A stretch of 9,975 nucleotides of DNA from contig CAYNWK010000156.1 in assembly GCA_964400875.1 (NCBI GenBank), positions 1 to 9,975 on the forward strand, written 5' to 3'. A program made the translations under genes and the position numbers. The DNA is from CAYNWK01 sp964400875 (GTDB lineage Bacteria; Chloroflexota; Anaerolineae; Anaerolineales; UBA4823). Under the pieces are notes generated by a model, which worked only from the letters and a program-made list of their open reading frames with translations, ran no database searches and was not told the origin of the DNA. Below, one piece after another: positions 1 to 6,414 of the stretch. How positions within the stretch are numbered: position 1 is the first letter of the stretch; every line of letters starts with the position of its first letter.

Positions 1-1
1 G

Positions 2-235
2 ATGCCAGCCCATAAGCCACTACTGCTGATTGATGGTGAACTGGAGAGCGAGGCAGACCGGAATTATTTGGAGGCATTTTTCGATTCAATCGCAGAGCCC
101 AAAGATTACTTTACTTTGTCCGGAACGGATCATTATGTCAGCATCGCAAACTTCGGTTCGATCGTTTTTTACGATGAAAAAGTCGCTGATGATTTCGTTG
201 ACAAAGTCACTACCTGGTTGGCTGCGGACGAATAG
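2..235 (+). CDS. C-terminal fragment of a probable alpha/beta-hydrolase (5' end outside window)
   Basis: The open frame reaches the left edge and 77 residues are visible, ending at TAG 233-235. The text resembles the last strands of an alpha/beta hydrolase: a strand followed by Gly ('KPLLLIDGE'), an acidic stretch with Asp19 where the catalytic acid normally sits, an amphipathic helix, a strand ending in 'LSGTDHY' with His44 as the likely catalytic His, and a final amphipathic helix. The Met at base 2 is probably internal, because a 77-residue hydrolase would lack the nucleophile elbow and most of the fold. The acid loop ('GELESEAD') is longer than the usual GxxD, so the acid assignment is uncertain. 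Substrate cannot be told. The 244-bp gap downstream suggests it is not cotranscribed with the polysaccharide genes. Confidence 0.6.
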   Translation: MPAHKPLLLIDGELESEADRNYLEAFFDSIAEPKDYFTLSGTDHYVSIANFGSIVFYDEKVADDFVDKVTTWLAADE

Positions 236-341
236 GTTGGGCAACGCCAAGCTCATGAGGCTAACTATCTATCCAGAGCACTATCGCTTGGTCCAATGAT
301 TGTTTTTGTCGCTGACTGCAGGCGTGAATGAATAAGCGTTT

Positions 342-356
342 ATCATCGTTGATGAT
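342..356. repeat. small inverted repeat ATCATC-GTT-GATGAT, operator-like
   Basis: Two perfect 6-bp arms with a 3-bp centre lie 8 bp upstream of a perfect TATAAT at 365-370. The position overlaps where a -35 element would be, which suits a regulator-binding site. This is a sequence observation; the function is inferred. Confidence 0.35.
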
Positions 357-364
357 TGGCTCGA

Positions 365-370
365 TATAAT
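365..370 (+). promoter_or_regulatory. candidate -10 element for the asnB operon
   Basis: TATAAT at 365-370 matches the sigma-70 -10 consensus exactly and lies 110 bp upstream of the asnB start. No convincing TTGACA-like box sits 16-18 bp upstream, and there is no extended TGn. Either the promoter depends on an activator or the match is chance. The gap 236-479 holds no other gene I can support. Confidence 0.35.
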
Positions 371-467
371 GCTGTAAAAGGAAGCCTAATCGAGGCAATT
401 TTCGTTAAATCGGGTGTTATCTGATTTTCTTTCGTCCAGTTAATTTGACTATTAGACAACTTTTTAC

Positions 468-474
468 AGGAGGG
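468..474 (+). promoter_or_regulatory. strong Shine-Dalgarno for asnB
   Basis: AGGAGGG lies 5 nt before the ATG at 480 (6 nt counted from GGAGG). It fixes the start, which also leaves Cys2 as the N-terminal residue after Met removal, as the family requires. Confidence 0.85.
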
Positions 475-479
475 TTTGT

Positions 480-2417
480 ATGTGTGGCATTTGTGGAAAA
501 ATAAAAAATATCGAGATCGATCTAGAGGAAATACGAGTCATGAACGATGTTATCGCTCATCGGGGTCCGGATGATGAAGGCTATTATATACATCAAAACG
601 TTGGACTGGGGATGAGGCGGTTGAGCATCATCGATTTGGATGGGGGTAAACAGCCTATGACTAATGAAGATAGGACTCTCTGGATTGTTTTTAATGGTGA
701 AATCTATAATTATCAGGAATTACGAAGGCAGTTGGAAGACAAGCACGATTTTTCAACAAGATCTGATACTGAAGTTATTGTTCATCTTTATGAAGAATAT
801 GGCGAGAAATGTGTCGATAAATTGAACGGAATGTACGCGTTCGCGATATGGGATGAAAAGCGCCAGCAATTATTTATGGCCAGAGATAGGCTTGGTCAGA
901 AACCGTTATTCTATGCAAAGGTCGGGAATACTTTCCTATTTGGTTCGGAGATAAAAGCGATCCTGGCTTCAGGGGATTTCACTCCGGAAATGGATTTCGA
1001 GTCCATTTCGCATTACCTTTCCCTGAGGTTTATTCCACCTCCCAAGACAATGCTTAAGAAAATTTCTAAGCTGCCACCAGGGCATTTCCTTGTATTCAAG
1101 AACGGTGAAATTAATGTCACGGAATATTGGGATATTACATTTACTGATAAAACAACCTTTCCCGAGGAACAGCTTATCGATCAGCTTGAGGCAAAGCTGA
1201 AAGAAGCAGTTCGCTTGCACTTGGTGAGCGATGTCCCTGTCGGAGCATTTTTGAGTGGCGGCATGGACTCAAGTACTGTGGTAGCGATGATGGCGGATAC
1301 TCTTAAATATCAGTTCAAAACCTTCGCGATTGGCGTGGAGGAACAGGATTTCAATGAGCTGCCTTATGCCAAAACTGTAGCCAGCTATTTTCAGACCTGT
1401 CATATTGAAGAGAGAGTGAGATCAAATTTGATCAGGATGTTGCCGGAGATTATCTGGCATTTAGATGAACCGTCCGATCCGATCGCGGCATGCATGTTCC
1501 ATGCCGCAAAGTTGGCCTCGAAGCATGTGAAGGTAGTGCTTGGAGGCGATGGAGGAGATGAACTTTTTGCCGGCTTTGACCGCTATTTGGGGGTCAGTTA
1601 TATTGACCGTTATACGCTAATTCCAGATCTCATCCGAAGCAAAGTGATTGGTCCGTTACTAGATAAAGTTCCTGAGGATTTTACCTATAAGAGTATCACT
1701 CAGAAGATGAGGTGGGTTCACCAAATCTCTGCTTTGTCAAGCCTGGGCGAAAGATATGCTGAAGCCACCCTATTTTTTAGATTTAACAAAGAGGACAAGG
1801 GTGCTCTCTTCAGCGAAGATCTTCGAAGAGAAGTTGGGAGCTTAGATTCAGCGAACGTTATTGTTGAGAAGTTCAGAAATTCGAACGCGATTGATCCGGT
1901 TGATAAAATGCTTTACGCCGATTTCAAAACTCGTTTGCCTGAACATTCATTAATGTTGACCGATCGAATGACAATGGCACATAGTTTGGAGGCGCGCTCA
2001 CCTTTTCTCGATCATACCTTGGTGGAGTTCCTTGCTGCATTTCCCAGTGATCTAAAGATTAAAGATAAGGAACTAAAGTATGCCCTCAGGAAAGTGGGTG
2101 AAAGAATATTGCCAGAAGAGATCACCAAAAGAGATAAACAAGGGTTTATGTTCCCCATTGCTTATTGGTTTCAGAATGATCTTTATCAATTTATCAAGGG
2201 TTTTTTGCTCGACTCTTACTTCGTTAAAAACGGATTATTTGATGAAGCTTATGTGACCGGGCTCGTTGAGGATCATAGGAATAATAGAATTGATAACCAT
2301 GTCAGGTTGTGGATGCTATTGAATCTCCAGATTTGGCAATTAATTTATATCGAGGGTCTAAGCGTCTCTCAAGTTGAGGAACGTATGCTAAGTTTTTTGC
2401 CTGTCCAGGTCGCCTGA
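480..2417 (+). CDS. asnB: asparagine synthase (glutamine-hydrolysing), AsnB-type
   Basis: This 645-residue protein has both halves of a class II glutamine amidotransferase/asparagine synthetase. The Ntn glutaminase domain (about 2-190) starts MCGIC with nucleophile Cys2, has 'RGPDDEG' near 28, 'RRLSIIDL' near 46, 'FNGEIYN' near 71 and Asp96 in 'RSDTEV'. The synthetase domain (about 235-600) has the ATP-pyrophosphatase P-loop SGGMDSS (259-265) and the acidic 'GGDGGDELFAG' (355-365). All expected catalytic motifs are intact. The family makes asparagine from aspartate, glutamine and ATP. It is about 90 residues longer than E. coli AsnB, as in the paralogues commonly found in exopolysaccharide and exosortase loci, where it is thought to amidate a sugar or peptide carboxylate. 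Its place as first gene of a tight unit with an acyltransferase and a flippase-like protein favours that role, but housekeeping asparagine synthesis cannot be excluded. Confidence 0.95.
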   Translation: MCGICGKIKNIEIDLEEIRVMNDVIAHRGPDDEGYYIHQNVGLGMRRLSIIDLDGGKQPMTNEDRTLWIVFNGEIYNYQELRRQLEDKHDFSTRSDTEVIVHLYEEYGEKCVDKLNGMYAFAIWDEKRQQLFMARDRLGQKPLFYAKVGNTFLFGSEIKAILASGDFTPEMDFESISHYLSLRFIPPPKTMLKKISKLPPGHFLVFKNGEINVTEYWDITFTDKTTFPEEQLIDQLEAKLKEAVRLHLVSDVPVGAFLSGGMDSSTVVAMMADTLKYQFKTFAIGVEEQDFNELPYAKTVASYFQTCHIEERVRSNLIRMLPEIIWHLDEPSDPIAACMFHAAKLASKHVKVVLGGDGGDELFAGFDRYLGVSYIDRYTLIPDLIRSKVIGPLLDKVPEDFTYKSITQKMRWVHQISALSSLGERYAEATLFFRFNKEDKGALFSEDLRREVGSLDSANVIVEKFRNSNAIDPVDKMLYADFKTRLPEHSLMLTDRMTMAHSLEARSPFLDHTLVEFLAAFPSDLKIKDKELKYALRKVGERILPEEITKRDKQGFMFPIAYWFQNDLYQFIKGFLLDSYFVKNGLFDEAYVTGLVEDHRNNRIDNHVRLWMLLNLQIWQLIYIEGLSVSQVEERMLSFLPVQVA

Positions 2418-2436
2418 TTTTAGTTACGGAGAGTCG

Positions 2437-3231
2437 ATGACAGAGAATAACGATGAAGCGGTCTTGGATGCTGTCAAAATGAGAGATTCGCCGGTCGAAT
2501 ATGTAACAAACGCTAGCTCCTCCCAATTAAAAAAGTATCAGTCGATCTATGTTGGCGGATATTCGTTTCTGGATCTGCTGAAGTATGAAATTATCACAAC
2601 TTTGTTCTCTTCGATGGGGGGGGCGCTTGGTTTTGCAATGAGAAAGTATTTTTACCGGAGCCTATTCAACCAGACAGGTCGTGGGATGATAGTGGGTCCA
2701 GGAATAACTGTCCGATGTCCAAAGAATATATCCCTCGGTGACGATGTGGTCTTCGATGGGGATGTGGCACTCGATGCGAAAGGGAATAAGTCGTTGATTG
2801 AGATAGGAGATTCAGTTTATCTTGGCAAACACACGATTGTTTCCTGTTCGAGCGCAAGGATTAACTTAGCTGACAATATCTCTATTGGCCCAAATTGTTA
2901 TATCCGAGCCAGTCGAGGAGATGTGTCTCTGGGATCAGACATTACGATAGGTCCGAATTCTGTCATTATATCTGGAAACCCGGGTCACAAGCGATTGGAT
3001 ATTCCGATGATGAAACAGGAGGGACCCGCTCTGGGAATTACTATCGAAGATGATGTTTGGATGGGCGTCGGGGTAAGAATTGTAGACGGAGTGAGAGTAG
3101 GCAAAGGTAGTGTGATAGGTGCTGGAGCAGTTGTTCTGGACGAAATTCCAGATTATTCCATCGCTGTCGGTATTCCTGCAAAGGCGATAGGAACAAGATT
3201 GACCCAAACTAGCAAAGTGAGTAGTGGATAA
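2437..3231 (+). CDS. left-handed beta-helix (hexapeptide-repeat) acyltransferase
   Basis: This 264-residue protein probably moves an acetyl (or other acyl) group from acyl-CoA onto a sugar of a surface polysaccharide. An N-terminal region (1-85), including an amphipathic segment around 45-75, precedes hexapeptide repeats of the [LIV]-G-x-x-x-x type from about 86 to 250 ('ISLGDDVVF', 'IEIGDSVYLG', 'ISIGPNCYI', 'ITIGPNSVI', 'VGKGSVIGAGAVV'). His184 in 'NPGHKRLDIP' fits the catalytic His in the loop of the NodL/LacA/MaaT-like group, and 'AVGIPAKAIG' (243-252) is the usual closing motif. GGAG 5 nt before the ATG supports the start. It begins 19 bp after asnB and ends 3 bp before the next gene, so it is almost surely cotranscribed. 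A run of eight G (2616-2623) lies across codons 60-63. Substrate unknown. Confidence 0.85.
   Translation: MTENNDEAVLDAVKMRDSPVEYVTNASSSQLKKYQSIYVGGYSFLDLLKYEIITTLFSSMGGALGFAMRKYFYRSLFNQTGRGMIVGPGITVRCPKNISLGDDVVFDGDVALDAKGNKSLIEIGDSVYLGKHTIVSCSSARINLADNISIGPNCYIRASRGDVSLGSDITIGPNSVIISGNPGHKRLDIPMMKQEGPALGITIEDDVWMGVGVRIVDGVRVGKGSVIGAGAVVLDEIPDYSIAVGIPAKAIGTRLTQTSKVSSG
2616..2623 (+). repeat. poly-G tract (8 G) inside the acyltransferase gene
   Basis: Eight consecutive G occur within the codons for Met60-Gly61-Gly62-Ala63. It is the longest G/C homopolymer in the window. A one-base slip would disrupt everything after residue 62, including the whole catalytic beta-helix. Confidence 0.8.
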
Positions 3232-3234
3232 TCG

Positions 3235-4218
3235 ATGTCTCAAAGATTAAGGATGATAGCCGTATTTGCACTGTCGATTCTGCTTCTGTATCTGGTGGTT
3301 CGAACAGTAGGAATCGATGAATTGTTGAATCAGATCAGTAAAGCAGATCTTAAGTGGGTGCTTATTTCCCTAAGTCTCGAACCATTTCTGTTATTTGCGA
3401 GCGTAATAAAGTGGCATATACTTCTTCGCTCGAAAAAGACTCAAGTGACCAGACTCAGATTATCGGGACTATATTTGGTGGGCAGATTTTTTAACAACTT
3501 TTTGCCATCCACTGTTGGGGGAGACGTTGTTCGTGCTTACGAGTTAGGTAATTACACAAAAGATCATACGGAAGCTTTCGCATCCGTCTTTGTTGAAAGG
3601 TTTACCGGTTTGGTTACTTTGGTTGGACTTGCCCTGATATCTTTCTTGTCTCATCAGAGACTCACCAATGATTCAAGGATTATCCTCGTCATGGCCATCG
3701 CAGTAGCTGGCTTACTGACGTTAGTTTGGTTAATTCTAGATACTCGGCCATTGGCGTTGGTTGAGAATAAGATATCCTTTAATTTATTCCAGAGGATTGT
3801 CCCAAAACTAAAAAAAATTCAATTAAGTCTGCAATCCTACAAGGATGACAAAAGAACACTTTTACTTGCCATATTTTGGTCATTCATTTTTATGTTTTTA
3901 GCGATTGCGAATGTCTATACTAGTGCGAGAGCATTTCATAGTCCAATTTCATTTTTGGATATCGCTATTATTGTGCCGATCATTCTAGTGGTGGCAATGA
4001 TGCCCTTAACATTTAACGGGTTGGGCATACAAGAATGGGCATATGTTATTCTTTTTGAATGGATCGGACTTCCCGCTTCCGTAGGTCTTTCTACGATTAT
4101 CTTAATCAGGGGTAAGAACTTCTTGGTAGCGGCGATTGGTGGGATTGTATATCCTTATCTGAAACTGGCTAAGGAAAATATGGTTCCCAGTAGCGAGATC
4201 AACCAAATCGGGGATTAA
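3235..4218 (+). CDS. flippase-like / lysylphosphatidylglycerol synthase transmembrane domain protein (UPF0104 type)
   Basis: This 327-residue polytopic membrane protein has about eight hydrophobic segments, near 6-24, 40-58, 72-90, 122-139, 148-168, 207-230, 240-262 and 290-310. Two landmarks mark the LPG_synthase_TM (PF03706) family: 'NNFLPSTVGGDVVRAYEL' (87-104) followed by 'ERFTGL' (121-126), and 'MPLTFNGLGIQEWAY' (256-270). Only the membrane part is present and there is no soluble aminoacyltransferase domain, so it is not a full MprF. Such stand-alone forms sit in polysaccharide and glycolipid loci and are thought to move lipids or lipid-linked sugars across the membrane. The start lies 3 bp after the acyltransferase stop, with only weak SD (GTGG), which suggests translational coupling. 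An 8-A run at 3810-3817 lies in the middle cytoplasmic loop. Confidence 0.85.
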   Translation: MSQRLRMIAVFALSILLLYLVVRTVGIDELLNQISKADLKWVLISLSLEPFLLFASVIKWHILLRSKKTQVTRLRLSGLYLVGRFFNNFLPSTVGGDVVRAYELGNYTKDHTEAFASVFVERFTGLVTLVGLALISFLSHQRLTNDSRIILVMAIAVAGLLTLVWLILDTRPLALVENKISFNLFQRIVPKLKKIQLSLQSYKDDKRTLLLAIFWSFIFMFLAIANVYTSARAFHSPISFLDIAIIVPIILVVAMMPLTFNGLGIQEWAYVILFEWIGLPASVGLSTIILIRGKNFLVAAIGGIVYPYLKLAKENMVPSSEINQIGD

Positions 4219-4225
4219 TTGCATC

Positions 4226-4257
4226 TGATTGGCGTTTATGGTTTATCATGCCAATCA
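4226..4257. repeat. inverted repeat TGATTGGC...GCCAATCA after the flippase-like gene
   Basis: Perfect 8-bp arms (4226-4233 and 4250-4257) enclose 16 nt, and two more pairs (one G-U) are possible inside. It starts 8 nt after the flippase stop. No U tract follows, so it is not a clean intrinsic terminator. It could instead be an operator or a 3'-end stabiliser. TGATTGGC and GTTTATCAT also both occur upstream of asnB. Confidence 0.35.
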
Positions 4258-4351
4258 TGGAGAGCCTGGCTGTTTTGCTCAAATTTAATCGGAGCTTCCC
4301 CGTACCCAAGCACCTGGTCCCATCCCCCTCTTTTTAGCTAGACAGAATCTA

Positions 4352-6220
4352 ATGAGGGTGCACCTAAACTCATACTTTTATATAGTTGCGCCAATTTTTG
4401 TCTTGGCGCTACTTTTGAATGCCTGTGATTTGGGGAAGAACGATTCGCTGCCTATTCATTCTACTTCCCTAATCGCAACGACTGAACCGACCGCTATCTC
4501 AACGATTTATGCGCCGCCCACCCAGGTTAGCTCAAGGCTTCCAAAATTGACGGCAACACCTGATGAGGCTAACAGTGGGGATTTACAAATAAGTGAGGCG
4601 ATCGGCCTATGGCAAGTGTATGAGATTACGCTCAGGAGCACCAAAACATATTCCAACCCATTCACAAGCATTGACGTTTATGCCATTTTGACCTCTCCAA
4701 GCGGAGAAGAAAGCCAGGTGTATGGATTTTATGATGGCGATGGACTGGGAGGGCAAGGAAATCTTTGGAAAATTCGGATAATGCCGGACGTTACTGGTAA
4801 CTGGTTTTGGCAATCCTTTTCTTCAGATGCAGAAAACATTGGACTAAATAATCATTCTGGAAAGTTCTCCGTTGTCGATTCATCAGAGCCTGGACCTCTG
4901 CATCCCGACCCTGATTACCCAACATCGTGGGTGCATGCTAATGGTCAGCATTTCTATTGGAATTTAGGATATTCGATCCATCTATTAGGCGCAGACCGCA
5001 CTCATCAAGGCGTAGGGGGATGGTACGACTATATCGAGTGGCTAAACATGCACGGCTTTAACGGGGTGATGTTTACAGTCCAGGTGCCTAGTTTTTCTGC
5101 TTGTACAACATGCTCGAAGGGAGCTGCACCATGGTCAGCTCTAGGAAATAGCCCTCCACCGTTATATGCGCAAAACCATAGAGGCAGAGTGGATTATTTC
5201 GTGATGCCTTGGGTAGAGGAAGGTTCACCTGATAGCTTTGCTCGCACTGCCAGAGACGCAGATTTTACGAGGTTTTACTTACCTCATTGGATGAAGCTGG
5301 ATGAGGTAGTCATGGAGTTGCAAAAACGTGGGATGGTTGCGCACATCTATCAATATGACGATGAAACTTTCTGGCCTCCGGCTGATTCGGACGACGAACG
5401 GTTGTATTGGGACTATCTGCTAAGAAGATTGAGCGCTTACTGGAATGTTGTGTTCAATGATGGGATCGACTTAAATGAATACAGGTATCCTGAAATTTGG
5501 GTGCCTCAATGGCAGGAATATTTTAATTTGAACGATCCCTATTTCCATGCAAAATCATCCCGTCATGGAAATGACGATTCATCCCTGTCAACTTGGCGAA
5601 GTGTACAGGCTGCCAATGATCATGAACCAACTAACCTGACCGAATGGCAGAATTTACTAAGTTTAACCCCGCAAAAACCAGTCACTGAGGATGATGGAAT
5701 TAGAGCTCTGAAAGGCAGGGGTATATCCCCAGATCGATTCATGCAATTGGCCTGGTGGTCTTTACTGTCAGGTCCTGGGGGCATGGGAGCAACCTGGGCA
5801 GGTAAATTCGATCCCGGAAACTGGTACTCTCACTTGGATGATGGAAGCCAAGGTATGTTAAGGGTGGAAATCCGGAACCGCTTTCTGTTCGCGAGTGAAC
5901 CAGACGGAGCTGACCAAATCCCTTATTGGAAACTCCAGGCCAGGAATGATCTGGTGAGCGGTTCGAATGTGTATTGCTCAGCAGTGCCGGGTGAACATTA
6001 TCTGATTTATTTTGATCTACAATCTGGTTCTACGGCGAATGTGGATCTGAAAGATGCGAGCAAACCCTTGTATGTGACTTGGTTAGATCCGGAATCTGGT
6101 GTTGGTATCAATTCAGGCATAATAGAACCAGGCGAAGTGCACACGTTCGAAAAGCCTTTCCAAGATGCAGCTGTGCTTTACATCGGTTACGAACGGAATA
6201 TTGGCTATCTTGCTCCGTAG
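4352..6220 (+). CDS. lipoprotein glycoside-hydrolase-like protein (DUF5060 / apiosidase-like barrel / C-terminal sandwich)
   Basis: This 622-residue exported protein starts with a signal peptide ending in a lipobox (LLNAC, Cys25), then a Ser/Thr/Pro-rich linker (about 30-78). A DUF5060-like beta-sandwich spans about 83-177 ('WQVYEI', 'NPF', 'YGFYDG', 'WKIRIMPD', 'GNWFWQ'). A (beta/alpha)8 region of the DUF4038/apiosidase kind spans about 185-510: 'YQYDDETFWP' (333-342), 'GIDLNEYR' (371-378) with Glu376 as my candidate acid/base, 'NDPYFHAKSSRHG' (394-406) and 'WWSLLSGPGG' (468-477). A Collagen_bind_2-like sandwich closes the protein (about 540-613, 'VTWLDPESG'). The likely role is hydrolysis or remodelling of a glycan at the outer face of the membrane; specificity is unknown. 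A CTTC motif (Cys251-Cys254) in an insert is absent from the next gene's product. No good SD precedes the ATG, but it is the only start that gives a complete signal peptide. Confidence 0.75.
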   Translation: MRVHLNSYFYIVAPIFVLALLLNACDLGKNDSLPIHSTSLIATTEPTAISTIYAPPTQVSSRLPKLTATPDEANSGDLQISEAIGLWQVYEITLRSTKTYSNPFTSIDVYAILTSPSGEESQVYGFYDGDGLGGQGNLWKIRIMPDVTGNWFWQSFSSDAENIGLNNHSGKFSVVDSSEPGPLHPDPDYPTSWVHANGQHFYWNLGYSIHLLGADRTHQGVGGWYDYIEWLNMHGFNGVMFTVQVPSFSACTTCSKGAAPWSALGNSPPPLYAQNHRGRVDYFVMPWVEEGSPDSFARTARDADFTRFYLPHWMKLDEVVMELQKRGMVAHIYQYDDETFWPPADSDDERLYWDYLLRRLSAYWNVVFNDGIDLNEYRYPEIWVPQWQEYFNLNDPYFHAKSSRHGNDDSSLSTWRSVQAANDHEPTNLTEWQNLLSLTPQKPVTEDDGIRALKGRGISPDRFMQLAWWSLLSGPGGMGATWAGKFDPGNWYSHLDDGSQGMLRVEIRNRFLFASEPDGADQIPYWKLQARNDLVSGSNVYCSAVPGEHYLIYFDLQSGSTANVDLKDASKPLYVTWLDPESGVGINSGIIEPGEVHTFEKPFQDAAVLYIGYERNIGYLAP

Positions 6221-6276
6221 CAATTTTCCTGTCTCCAAATTCAAGGCTGGTTGGTGCATTCATAGACAAGATGGGG

Positions 6277-6351
6277 TGCGTAAACTAACGACGGAATGAT
6301 TTTATGGATCACTTTTAGATAGTGGGTTAGTACTAATTTGTTATTTACGCA
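6277..6351. repeat. nested inverted repeats in the leader of the second DUF5060-type gene
   Basis: The 194-bp gap 6221-6414 holds several paired words: TGCGTAAA (6277-6284) with TTTACGCA (6344-6351), ACTAAC-like pairing with GTTAGT just inside (6284-6288 with 6327-6331), and a perfect 10-bp palindrome TTAGTACTAA (6327-6336). A further GCATA/TATGC pair lies at 6358-6371. The arrangement suits a structured 5' leader or a cluster of operators. No family was recognised. Confidence 0.35.
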
Positions 6352-6370
6352 GAATCGGCATACTGATATG

Positions 6371-6408
6371 CTCTTCTACAATTCTTTGGACGAAAAGAGC
6401 TAGAAGAG
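6371..6408 (+). promoter_or_regulatory. possible Shine-Dalgarno-sequestering hairpin
   Basis: CTCTTCTA (6371-6378) is the exact reverse complement of TAGAAGAG (6401-6408), which contains most of the SD (AGAAGAGG, 6402-6409) of the gene starting at 6415. An alternative pairing, GCTCTT (6370-6375) with AAGAGC (6395-6400), would free the SD. The two stems are mutually exclusive, which fits a translational switch, but function is only inferred. Confidence 0.35.
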
Positions 6409-6414
6409 GCTTTT

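Noticed and set aside
30..299. 89-codon open frame overlapping the hydrolase fragment
   Set aside because: It is a shadow of the hydrolase frame; its translation is rich in Ser/Arg/Ile and has no motif.
445..450. TTGACT as a -35 box just upstream of asnB
   Set aside because: At 17 bp downstream the sequence is the SD itself, so no -10 can be placed.
3810..3817. 8-A run in the flippase-like gene as a second slippage site
   Set aside because: A runs of this length are common in AT-rich coding sequence, and the LKK codons explain it; I do not consider it evidence of phase variation by itself.
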